From assembly GCA_000802095.1 (NCBI GenBank), contig JUEB01000029.1:124001-188000 (forward strand): a stretch of 64,000 nucleotides of DNA, in the 5' to 3' direction. The position numbers and the translations under genes were made by a program. Under the pieces are notes generated by a model, which had not been told where the DNA came from, made no database searches, and saw only the letters and a list, made by a program, of their open reading frames with translations. The stretch comes from Peptococcaceae bacterium BICA1-7 (GTDB lineage Bacteria > Bacillota > Desulfotomaculia > Desulfotomaculales > Desulfocucumaceae). Positions 23,760-31,540 of the stretch are shown here, one piece after another; position 1 is the first letter of the stretch; the number at the start of each line of letters is the position of its first letter.

Positions 23760-25004
23760 CTACCTCTGCTTTGGCTCGGTGGGCTTGGTAATGAGCCCGG
23801 TGCGGCGTATTTTTGCTTTTACTCCCACCTGCACCTGGACCTCCGGAAAAAGTTCAGACCACCTGCTTTTCATTTCCTTCCACTGGCGGGGATATTTCCG
23901 GTGCAGGGCCTCGCCGAATCCAAACACATCCACGCCATATTCCTCTTGCGCCCTGGCCAGGGCAGACTCTATCTCCCCCTGTATGGCCCGGGCCTGCAGT
24001 TCCTCCAGTCTGGTTACTGTTTCAGGCTTTACAATGTCCAGCTCCCCGGTGGTTTCCCCCAGGTTGCTTTCTACAGCTATGTCTGCTGTCAATATAATTT
24101 GCCCGTCCTTTATTTCCGGTTTAAGCTTTGTTTTGGACTTTATTATCTCCAGGACTATGATTTGGCCCTTCTGGTCAGGGTTGGGTACGTCTATAACCCC
24201 ACCCCTTACCTTCCCCCTTATCCATAATAGTCCCCTGCTCTCCCTGGAATTCAGCCACCCCACCATTTTGTCGCGCCTGAAGATGGCTGTGCCGTCAATC
24301 TGGACATTCTGGTGGGGCTCCGCAATGTGCCCCTCGGCCAGCCTGTTCTTATGTTCTTCGGGAGCGGCCTTGTTTATTTTTCTTTCCAGCACGGCGGTAT
24401 AGGGCTGGGAGCCCTCGGACTCCATCATTTCAAGAAAATCACCCAATTTTTGAACAGCGTATTGAGAGGTAAGGTCTCTCTCATTAATAATGCCTACCAC
24501 CCGCTGGGCCGGGTTGTCCTCCAGGCGGCCCGGCTCATCCATCAGGGCGCTGAGGGGTCCTTTACCCACCAGCAGCCAGGTGGTGCGCCTTATCTGGGGA
24601 TGTCTCTCAAAAAAATCGGTTATTTCCCTTAAGCCTCGCTCCCTGGCCATTTCCTCGGATATAATAATCACCTGGTTGTGGGCGAAGAAAAGCTGGCGGG
24701 GGGTTTCCCGGGACAGCTCACGGATGGCGTCAAAAATGGTGTTTCCCTCGCCCAGGCGGTTCCTGTAAGGCTTGCCACCCGCCCCTCCTCCCCCCATGAG
24801 CCCTCCACCGCCGCCTCCTTTGCCAATCGCGCCGGGGTTGATATTTTGCACAATTACACGCACCTTGCCGCCCGGGGCTGACTCAATGCCGACAGTCATA
24901 ACTATTCCCAGCCGCTCCACCTCCCGCCTGTCCCAGCAGGACGGCAGGGTGCACAAGAGGGAAATTATCATAAGGGTCAGGGTAATTCTTTTTATATGCC
25001 TCAT
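23760..25004 (-). CDS. gerC: Spore germinant receptor lipoprotein subunit GerC
   Basis: This is the outer-leaflet lipoprotein C subunit of a GerA-type germinant receptor in the spore inner membrane. The 414-residue product has a lipobox LPSC with Cys23, the Ger(x)C start WDRREVERLGIVMTVGIE and the C-terminal domain with VAVESNLGETTGELDI-like stretches. Unusually it carries a glycine-rich insert (GKGGGGGGLMGGGGAGGK) near residue 60. ATG 25004 is chosen because GGGG lies just upstream and it follows the gerA stop by four bases; the frame is open further upstream inside gerA. Operon order gerA-gerC, with gerB transcribed divergently. Confidence 0.93.
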   Translation of the reverse strand: MRHIKRITLTLMIISLLCTLPSCWDRREVERLGIVMTVGIESAPGGKVRVIVQNINPGAIGKGGGGGGLMGGGGAGGKPYRNRLGEGNTIFDAIRELSRETPRQLFFAHNQVIIISEEMARERGLREITDFFERHPQIRRTTWLLVGKGPLSALMDEPGRLEDNPAQRVVGIINERDLTSQYAVQKLGDFLEMMESEGSQPYTAVLERKINKAAPEEHKNRLAEGHIAEPHQNVQIDGTAIFRRDKMVGWLNSRESRGLLWIRGKVRGGVIDVPNPDQKGQIIVLEIIKSKTKLKPEIKDGQIILTADIAVESNLGETTGELDIVKPETVTRLEELQARAIQGEIESALARAQEEYGVDVFGFGEALHRKYPRQWKEMKSRWSELFPEVQVQVGVKAKIRRTGLITKPTEPKQR

Positions 25005-25008
25005 ATTT

Positions 25009-26643
25009 TTACCCCTTATTCTTATTGGTATCAGGAGGGGAAGGCTTAAGGCCGGGACTCTGGCGGCGGCGGTTTTTAGAAGAAATTTCGACCGGGCGCC
25101 GGTCCATTGCCCACCAGGGGGCCCGAATGGCCACATCTTTCATGTCGCTGAGGTGGAGGGGCGAGATGGAGGCCGTGTAGGGAATTCCGAAGGAGCGGAG
25201 ACCGGCCATGTGAATTAGTATGGCCAATATCCCCGCCATTACCCCGAACAGGCCCAGGGTTCCCGCCAGCAGCATCATGGGAAAGCGCAGCAGCCGCATG
25301 GTAAGGGCAATATTGAAGGCCGGGTTCATAAAGGAGGCTATGCCGGTTACCGCCACCACTATGACCATAAGCGGGGAAACAATATTGGCCTGTATGGCTG
25401 CCTGCCCGATCACCAGGGCACCCACTATACTTACCGCCTGGCCCACCGCCCTGGGCAGGCGTATGCCGGCCTCCCGCAGGGCCTCAAAGGTAAATTCCAT
25501 CAGCAGGGCCTCCACCAGTGCCGGAAAGGGCATCCCCTCCCGGGCGGCCGCCAGGCTTATTAAAAGCCTGGTGGGGATCATCTCCTGGTGAAAGGTGGTA
25601 ATGGCAATATACAGTGACGGAAGGACCAGGGATATAACAAATCCGATGTACCGCACCCACCTGATGGCGGTGCTAAGATAAAAGCGCTCGTAATAGTCCT
25701 CGGGGGACTGCATGAAGGTGATGAAGGACGCCGGCGCCACCATGGCTATGGGAGTGCCGTCGGTAAGTATGGCCACCCGGCCCTCCAGAAGTGAGGCGGC
25801 CACCTTGTCCGGCCTCTCGGTGTGCAGCACCTGGGGAAAGGGTGAAAAAGGGCTGTCCTCTATAAACTCCTCCAGATAGCCGCTTTCCAGCACGCCGTCG
25901 ATTTCAATCCGGGAGATACGGCTTATTACCTCGGCCACCAGGGAGGGATCGGCCAGGCCTTTAATGTAGGCTATGGTTACTGAGGTGTTGGTCAGCCTGC
26001 CCACCTGTATATCCCTGAACAAAAGGTCAGGTGTTCTGAGTTTGCGCCGGATCAGGCTGGTATTGGTGCGCAGGGTCTCAGTAAACCCCTCCCGTGGCCC
26101 CCTTACCAGTACCTCTGAGGGGGGCTCCTCAATGCTCCTGGCCGGCCAATCCTTTACATCTATAATCAGCCCCAGGTCGAGACCGTCTACGAAGAGGGCT
26201 GCGTCACCGTAAAGCACACTGGCTACAACATTTCCCATAAAGTTTGCGTGCTTAACTCCGGAGGCTGTAATGCCGGAATTTTCCACTAAGTCCAGCAGCT
26301 GTTCCTTGCTGCAGCCCATTCCGGCCATGCGGGACTCAAGCATCAGAGGCTTTATTATCTCAGCGCTTATTATTTTTTTTTCGATCATCCCGTCCACGTA
26401 GACCAGCACGGCCTCTGCCCGGTTGGCCAGCTCTATACGGAAAGTCCTGAATACAACATCGCTGTTCAGCCCCAGAACGTTTTTAAGTATATCGAGGTTT
26501 TCGGCAAGGCGTTTTGACACCGGCAGCTTTTCCAGTTTCTCCATACCATATGTCTGCCGGCTGCCGGCCTTTTCGTTCCTCTTTGGGGACTCTTTTTTTC
26601 CCCTGTTTCTTTTTTCCATAAGAATTCTTGTCAGGCGGGACAT
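25009..26643 (-). CDS. gerA: Spore germinant receptor subunit GerA
   Basis: The GerA-type A subunit, involved with B and C in germinant sensing and signal release. The 544-residue protein has a basic hydrophilic N-terminal region, the A-subunit soluble domain (RIELANRAEAVLVYVDGMI; ESRMAGMGCSKEQLL, quoted in part; VRGPREGFTETLRTNTSLIRR) and then a membrane domain with about five segments from residue 300, including PSLYIAITTFHQEMIP and FTFEALREAGIRLPRAVGQA. ATG 26643 is used because AGAAGGG lies five bases upstream. A SigG-like promoter is at 26681-26710. The locus is divergent from gerB. Confidence 0.95.
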   Translation of the reverse strand: MSRLTRILMEKRNRGKKESPKRNEKAGSRQTYGMEKLEKLPVSKRLAENLDILKNVLGLNSDVVFRTFRIELANRAEAVLVYVDGMIEKKIISAEIIKPLMLESRMAGMGCSKEQLLDLVENSGITASGVKHANFMGNVVASVLYGDAALFVDGLDLGLIIDVKDWPARSIEEPPSEVLVRGPREGFTETLRTNTSLIRRKLRTPDLLFRDIQVGRLTNTSVTIAYIKGLADPSLVAEVISRISRIEIDGVLESGYLEEFIEDSPFSPFPQVLHTERPDKVAASLLEGRVAILTDGTPIAMVAPASFITFMQSPEDYYERFYLSTAIRWVRYIGFVISLVLPSLYIAITTFHQEMIPTRLLISLAAAREGMPFPALVEALLMEFTFEALREAGIRLPRAVGQAVSIVGALVIGQAAIQANIVSPLMVIVVAVTGIASFMNPAFNIALTMRLLRFPMMLLAGTLGLFGVMAGILAILIHMAGLRSFGIPYTASISPLHLSDMKDVAIRAPWWAMDRRPVEISSKNRRRQSPGLKPSPPDTNKNKG

Positions 26644-26680
26644 AACAGCCCTTCTCCCCAAAGGATTTTGAATTCTTTTT

Positions 26681-26710
26681 TAATATCCTACAGAGGAGAC
26701 GCCTTTATTC
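26681..26710 (-). promoter_or_regulatory. Candidate SigG promoter of gerA
   Basis: On the minus strand GAATAA (26710-26705), 17 bases, then GATATTA (26687-26681), close to the SigG pattern GnATA-n17/18-CATnnTA. It is about 38 bases before the gerA ATG. Ger receptors are SigG genes in Bacillus. Confidence 0.4.
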
Positions 26711-26746
26711 TGCTCTGTCTCTTTTTTTAAACTAAGGGCATATTTT

Positions 26747-26813
26747 CCGGACCGGCATATTAACGCTACAGCCGGGTTATCATAACGCAGTATAGGTGTT
26801 ATTGCCGGTCCGG
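26747..26813. repeat. Perfect 11-bp inverted repeat in the gerA/gerB divergent region
   Basis: CCGGACCGGCA (26747-26757) is exactly complementary to TGCCGGTCCGG (26803-26813), 45 bases apart. GGTTATCATAAC lies between them. It could be a cruciform or an operator shared by the divergent genes. Confidence 0.55.
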
Positions 26814-26838
26814 TACCGGAGGCGGGGGGGCTTTGTAT

Positions 26839-27963
26839 ATGCTGGAGCGGGGCAGAATTTCCTGTATCCAGACTGTCTACATGCTCATAAATGTTGTGGG
26901 GGCCACTTCGATTGTATTTCTGCCCGGCATAACTGCGGTTGCCGCCGGGCGGGATGCCTGGCTGGCGCCGCTGCTGGCCATAGCGCCGGGCATTTACCTG
27001 GCCTTCATTATTTATTCACTGGGTAAAAGGTTTCCCGGACGCACTCTTATAGAGTACCTTCAGGTGCTGCTGGGCCCCTGGGCGGGCAAGCTGCTCGGAC
27101 TACTGTATGTTTTCTTTTTTTTGCACACCAATGCCGTTATTATAAGGGAGTTCGGTGAGCTGTTGGTGTCTCTGGTGCTGCCGCTGACCCCCCTGGCTGT
27201 TATCCATGGTATATTACTGGTTCTTTGCGCCTGGGCTGTCAGAGGGGGGCTGGAGATACAGGCCAGGGTTATGGAGTTTGCCTTTCCTTTTACCCTCTTT
27301 TTATTTATGGCGGCTGTACTGCTTGTAGTCAGCGAAATTAATCCGGCCAACCTTCTCCCTGTGCTGGAGAACGGCTTTAAGCCGGTGATCAGGGCTTCCC
27401 TGGACCCGGTGGGGTGGAGGGGGGAAATAATTCTTCTGGCCATGATACTTCCCTTTATGTCCAGGCCTGACCAGGGGGGCCGGTGCGCCTATATAGCCGT
27501 AATAGCCATCGGGATTCTTCTGGCCTTAGACTCCCTGGCCAACACGGCGGTTTTCGGCCCCACGGTGGCGCGCCTTACCTTTCCCACCTTTTCACTGGTA
27601 AGGATGGTGAGTGTGGGCGACTTTATTGAAAGAATAGAGTCGGTGTTGGTGGCCATATGGGTACTTGTTATATTTGGCAAGGTGGCTATATTTTATTACG
27701 CCACCGTAATTGGGATTGCCCAGTTGGGCGGACTCGGGGATTACCGGCCCCTGGTGCTTCCGGTAGGTGTATTGCTGGCTGCCCTTTCTCTAATGGTGGT
27801 GGGCAGTGCAACTGAATTGCTGGACTATATAATCAGGGGCTTTTATCCCTTTGCCTACATTTTTGAGTTTATTATCCCCACGGCGCTGCTGGCGCTGGCC
27901 GCTGCCAGGGGGATAAAAAACTGTGAGGGGGGTGTGTGCGGCGGTGATGGAAAAGGCCGGTAG
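26839..27963 (+). CDS. gerB: Spore germinant receptor permease subunit GerB
   Basis: This is a ten-helix APC-superfamily transporter-like subunit that binds germinant in GerA-type receptors. The 374-residue protein has the N-terminal ISCIQTVYMLINVVGATSIVFLPG helix (quoted in part), AGRDAWLAPLLA, the FGELLVSLVLPLTPL loop and PTFSLVRMVSVGDFIERIESVL. ATG 26839 is chosen because GGCGGGGGGG ends eight bases upstream. It is transcribed away from gerA-gerC, an uncommon split of the receptor operon. A second gerB-like gene overlaps its end. Confidence 0.93.
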   Translation: MLERGRISCIQTVYMLINVVGATSIVFLPGITAVAAGRDAWLAPLLAIAPGIYLAFIIYSLGKRFPGRTLIEYLQVLLGPWAGKLLGLLYVFFFLHTNAVIIREFGELLVSLVLPLTPLAVIHGILLVLCAWAVRGGLEIQARVMEFAFPFTLFLFMAAVLLVVSEINPANLLPVLENGFKPVIRASLDPVGWRGEIILLAMILPFMSRPDQGGRCAYIAVIAIGILLALDSLANTAVFGPTVARLTFPTFSLVRMVSVGDFIERIESVLVAIWVLVIFGKVAIFYYATVIGIAQLGGLGDYRPLVLPVGVLLAALSLMVVGSATELLDYIIRGFYPFAYIFEFIIPTALLALAAARGIKNCEGGVCGGDGKGR

Positions 27964-29026
27964 AGGCAGCGTTTCCTCCTTTGTTTTTTATATGAACATT
28001 CTTCCCCTGGCCTGAGCTTTTCCAGTGGCCTCGGTGGCAGGCCGGGACACCTGGATGGTGGGCTTTGTTTTTCTCCTATACGGCATTTTCTTTATAAAGT
28101 TCATGTTTTCTCCCAGGGTGTATTCACCCGGCCGGGGGTTGGCAGGGCTGGCCGCAAGACGTCTGGGCCCGCTGGGGGTGGGCCTTACCCTGCTGGCGAT
28201 AGTCTATATTTTTCTGGTGCTGATTGTTGATATAAATGACTTTGTCGACTTTTTTGAGCTGGTCATGCCCGAAACCCCCCCCTATATTTTTTGGGGGGTG
28301 CTGCTTATTCTTTCTACCGCCGTACTGGTCTCTGGTGTGGAGGTGCTGGGCAGGGTGGCCCTAATACTGCTTCCCGTGGTCATTATTTTTATTTTTGGGG
28401 GTGTGGTCGGAAATCTTCCGTCCTTTGAGGCAGGGGCACTGCTGCCCTTTCTGGACAGGGGCCCGGAGCCTATTGTCAGGGCCGGCTTTATGCAGATGGC
28501 CTATACCAGTGAGATGATTGCCCTTGGCTTTCTGTCAGGCCGCCTGGGCGGCCTCTTCGGGCAGGTGAGGAGGGCCTCTTATCTGGGCTACTCCGTGGTG
28601 GCGCTGGTGTTTTTTATTGTGTCGGTGGATCTGTTCGGGATAGTGGGTGAAGGTTATGCCAGGCAGTCAAATTTCAAGATGTTTTCCCTTTTCCAGTACG
28701 GCCTGAAGGATTCTTCCACGGGATTTGACAGCCTTTTTATTGTGCTCTGGGTGTCGGTATTCTATGTCAAGGCGTCACTTCTGCAGGGGGCCATTGGAGA
28801 GGCCCTGGGGGAGATTACACCCCTTGGGACCAGGACTTATCATTACCTTACAGGCATTGCGGCCTTTGCCGTTTCATTTTTCATTTTTGAAAACAGAATA
28901 ATGCTGCTGAATTTTTATGCGGATTATTTCCCGTTTTTCTCAATTCCCTTTGCCCTTATTTTCCTGGCGCTTATTTATCTTTTTTCAGGAAAAGATAAAT
29001 ATATGGATAAAAAGGGTGAAAATTGA
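27947..29026 (+). pseudogene. Second gerB-like permease interrupted by an in-frame TGA in helix 1
   Basis: From ATG 27947, which overlaps the end of the first gerB, the frame reads MEKAGRGSVSSFVFYMNILP, then LA, a TGA stop at 28013-28015, and AFPVASVAGRDTWMVGF. Helix 1 of GerB is thus complete across the stop and aligns with the first gerB (INVVGATSIVFLPG...AGRDAW). The remaining 333 residues from GTG 28025 are intact, with ten-helix permease features such as GVEVLGRVALILLP, QMAYTSEMIALGFLSGR and a KDKYMDKKG tail. Either a recent nonsense mutation, a base-call error, read-through, or a functional truncated start at GTG 28025 (no ribosome site seen) explains it. Confidence 0.75.
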
Positions 29027-29095
29027 GTGGTTACCCTGTCCTGAAAAGGATTTATTAGGTTAACCGGAGAATAGCTTTTAGCGGAGGTGATAATA

Positions 29096-29467
29096 TTGTC
29101 CATATTTGATCAGGCCCTTGCCCTGGGCAAAGGGATTGCCGATACCAGTGAGTATGCAGAAATGCAGACGGCCGAAAGTGCTGTAAAAGCCGATCCCGGG
29201 GCTCTTCAGGCGGTCAAGAGTTTCCAGGAGCTGCAGCAGTCCTATTATCAGATGCAGATGGCGGGCCAGGAGCTTACCGAGGAACATCTAAAAAAGCTTA
29301 ACGAGGCTGAGACTGCGGCCATGGCCAATGCTATTGTAAAGGAGTATTACGATACCAGAATGAAATTCCACCAGGTGGTGGAGAAGGTTAACGCCAAGAT
29401 ACAGGAAGGAATCACCGGCACCTGTTCCGACAACTGCAGCTGTGGCTGCAGTGGAGGCTGCGGTTAA
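29096..29467 (+). CDS. YlbF/YmcA-family protein with cysteine-rich tail
   Basis: The 123-residue helical protein matches the Com_YlbF family through ALALGKGIADTSEYAEMQTAE (quoted in part), an ALQAVKSFQELQQSYYQMQ core and a coiled-coil second half. The C-terminal CSDNCSCGCSGGCG tail carries five cysteines. In Bacillus YlbF, YmcA and YaaT form an Fe-S complex acting on RNase Y and Spo0A phosphorylation; relatives with Cys-rich tails are common in clostridia. TTG 29096 is the best start because GGAGG (29083-29087) is eight bases away; GTG 29087 overlaps that site. It stands alone after the ger genes. Confidence 0.82.
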   Translation: MSIFDQALALGKGIADTSEYAEMQTAESAVKADPGALQAVKSFQELQQSYYQMQMAGQELTEEHLKKLNEAETAAMANAIVKEYYDTRMKFHQVVEKVNAKIQEGITGTCSDNCSCGCSGGCG

Positions 29468-29564
29468 TCAGGACTGCCATAAAGATTGTCTTAGGAAGCT
29501 TATGACGACCCGGCCTTGGTTTTGTGGTTTTTTGGATTGACCTTAAGCCTTAAAACCCTTGACC

Positions 29565-29760
29565 CGGGTCTTTCTTTTGCCACAGAGGGCACAGAGATCA
29601 CAGAGAATTAAATCACAGCACTACTCTGAAGAAAGAAGCGATAGCTGAGAAACCTCTGTAAGACGTTTCCAATCTGTTTAATAATATTATTTTAATCATA
29701 CAGGCAGGGCTTAAAAATCTCTGTGTCCTCTGTGCTCTCTGTGGCTTAAAAAAGACCCAA
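29565..29760 (+). mobile_element. MITE-like element, copy 1
   Basis: The terminal inverted repeats begin GGGTCTTTCTTTT then GCCACAGAGGGCACAGAG on the left, and on the right read CTCTGTGTCCTCTGTG...CTCTGTGGC then TTAAAAAAGACCC. The interior matches the reverse complement of the element at 40307-40490 (for example TAATAATATTATTTTAATCA against TAATAAATCTTTATTAAGCA). No transposase is encoded. It fills the 395-base gap before the LysM gene. Confidence 0.75.
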
Positions 29761-29862
29761 TTTTCTTCATAATAAGCATATTTACCTCTCCAAACCGCAC
29801 CTTCCTTACCGTCTTTTCATAAGATGGTATAACACTATTGTGTTTGGAAGGAGGTAATAAAT

Positions 29863-30984
29863 TTGCCGCAGTTTTACACGGTAAGAACCGGTGATACCCT
29901 TTCTTCTATAGCCAGGGAAACGGGAACCACGGTGGAAAACCTGCTGGCGTTGAACCAGATAACCGATCCTAATATGATTTTTCCGGGCCAGACGCTTGTA
30001 GTCAGTGCCGACGGGATAGAGACCGGGACACAGGGTCGCAACGCGAACAGCAGGGTGGTCAACGGTTTGCTTTATACCATTGTTACTAACAGGAGGACAT
30101 ACAGGCGGGGCGAGCCGGTGAGCATTACCCTGGTAAAGACCAATATCTCCTCTAGCCCCAGAACCCTGACCTATACAACCGGACAGAGATATGATTTTGA
30201 AGCGGTGCGGACCGATGGCAGGGTAGTTTGGAGGTGGTCCCAGGGCAGGGTGTTTACCCAGCAGACGGGCACCGTAACCCTTCAGCCCGGAGAAAATCAG
30301 GTCTTTACGGCCACCTGGGACCAGCGCAACCAGCAGGGAAATCTGGTGACCCCGCAGGATATAACCATACGCGGGTACAATTGGGCCCAGGGACTGAGAA
30401 ATCAGTTTGTGTCAGTCGGCATTGTCATAACCCGTGCCGGAACAACCGCCCCGCCTACTATACCACCTACAACCACCCCCCGGCCCGGCGAATGCCGCCC
30501 GGGAGTGAACCTGCTGCAGAATACGGGATTTGAGTCGTGGCCCAACCCCGATTCTCCTCCTCCCCGCTGGCAGGGTGTAAATGTGTCCCGCCAGGAATTT
30601 ATACGCCACATGGGGACTTTTTCAGCCAGGCTGGGAACCAGCCCAACCAGAAGGGCAACACTTTCCCAGACTATTCCCGCAACCGGTGGAAGAGTATACA
30701 GGGTGGCCTACTGGGTGAGAGAGATTCCCCAGGTTCCTCCGGGAAGTAACTTCCTATTTAATGTCAGGGTGTTCTTCTACAATGCCGCCGGTCAGCTGAT
30801 CAGCACCGCTGACCCGGAATACACAGAGGATTTTATTCCCAACAATTTCATTCAGTTCAGCTTTACCACCGGGCTAACCCCCCAGCAAACCCGCAGCCTG
30901 GAGGTGCGCTTTATTTTTACCCCCGAGTCCGGAAATAATAATGCGGTAGCCCTGGATGATGTATTCCTGGAGTGCATCAGGTAA
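29863..30984 (+). CDS. LysM - BsuPI-like - C-terminal beta-domain protein
   Basis: The 373-residue protein has three parts. LysM (residues 3-47) reads FYTVRTGDTLSSIARE and ends IFPGQTLVV. A BsuPI-type (intracellular proteinase inhibitor) beta domain spans residues 63-170, with TNRRTYRRGEPVSITL and LQPGENQVFTATWDQR. After a Pro/Thr linker comes a carbohydrate-binding-module-like beta sandwich (residues 206-373) that starts NLLQNTGFESWP and ends ALDDVFLE. TTG 29863 follows GGAGG. There is no signal peptide, so it is either cytoplasmic in the mother cell and placed on the spore coat (as SafA-type LysM proteins are) or externalised by lysis. Function inferred only. Confidence 0.8.
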   Translation: MPQFYTVRTGDTLSSIARETGTTVENLLALNQITDPNMIFPGQTLVVSADGIETGTQGRNANSRVVNGLLYTIVTNRRTYRRGEPVSITLVKTNISSSPRTLTYTTGQRYDFEAVRTDGRVVWRWSQGRVFTQQTGTVTLQPGENQVFTATWDQRNQQGNLVTPQDITIRGYNWAQGLRNQFVSVGIVITRAGTTAPPTIPPTTTPRPGECRPGVNLLQNTGFESWPNPDSPPPRWQGVNVSRQEFIRHMGTFSARLGTSPTRRATLSQTIPATGGRVYRVAYWVREIPQVPPGSNFLFNVRVFFYNAAGQLISTADPEYTEDFIPNNFIQFSFTTGLTPQQTRSLEVRFIFTPESGNNNAVALDDVFLECIR

Positions 30985-31028
30985 CTGAGAGCGATCAGCC
31001 ATCAGCACTCAGCAATCAGCTAAAAAAA

Positions 31029-31058
31029 GATAAACCCGGGAAAACCCCGGGTTTATCA
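31029..31058. terminator. Hairpin between convergent genes
   Basis: GATAAACCCGGG (31029-31040) pairs with CCCGGGTTTATC (31047-31058). It sits between the LysM gene and the convergent fmdB-like gene, inside flanking CAGC.ATCAGC-type inverted repeats (30985-31125). Likely a two-way terminator, although the T runs are short. Confidence 0.6.
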
Positions 31059-31124
31059 TATAGAAAGCAATATAAAACCAGCACCTTAATTAAAATGGCT
31101 GACAGCCGATAGCTGACGGCTTTT

Positions 31125-31355
31125 TTAATGTCCACAGGAGCCGCAGCTGGTGGAGGTGCACCCTCCGCAGCCGCTGCTGCCGCCCGATCCTAATTCTTCC
31201 CTGCCGGCGCCCTTGGCGGCGAAGCCGCTCATTACCCGGCTAGGCCCGGTGGCCCCGCACTTGGGGCAGGATAGTTTTTCTCCGCTGTCCCCTATGCCGC
31301 AAAGTTTCTCAAACCTTTTTCCACAGGAGGCGCACTTAAATTCATATATGGGCAT
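31125..31355 (-). CDS. FmdB-family zinc-ribbon protein
   Basis: The 76-residue protein begins MPIYEFKCASCGKRFEKL and continues SCPKCGATG, the CxxC...CxxC zinc ribbon of the FmdB/regulatory family. A C-terminal Gly/Cys-rich tail (SSGCGGCTSTSCGSCGH) adds further metal-ligand candidates. Such proteins are usually single genes and of unknown role; the FmdB name comes from a formamidase operon and implies no enzyme here. It is convergent with the LysM gene and divergent from the beta-CASP nuclease gene. Confidence 0.85.
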   Translation of the reverse strand: MPIYEFKCASCGKRFEKLCGIGDSGEKLSCPKCGATGPSRVMSGFAAKGAGREELGSGGSSGCGGCTSTSCGSCGH

Positions 31356-31540
31356 TTAAAAAATCCTCCATTTGACTGTAAAAATAATTCTTCCTCAGAT
31401 AAAGATTAAGCATTTTATCTTTCAATGTCAAGGGCTGGGACCAGGGGTAATTATTAGGGCCGCTTACTGCACAGGGAGGAATTGTCTTTCTAAAGAGGAA
31501 TTACTATGTAATTAACTGTATGAAAAAAGGAGATAATGCT

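Noticed and set aside
28013-28015. TGA in the second gerB as a selenocysteine codon
   Set aside because: It lies in a hydrophobic helix of a family with no catalytic Cys/Sec there, and no SECIS-like hairpin was seen after it.
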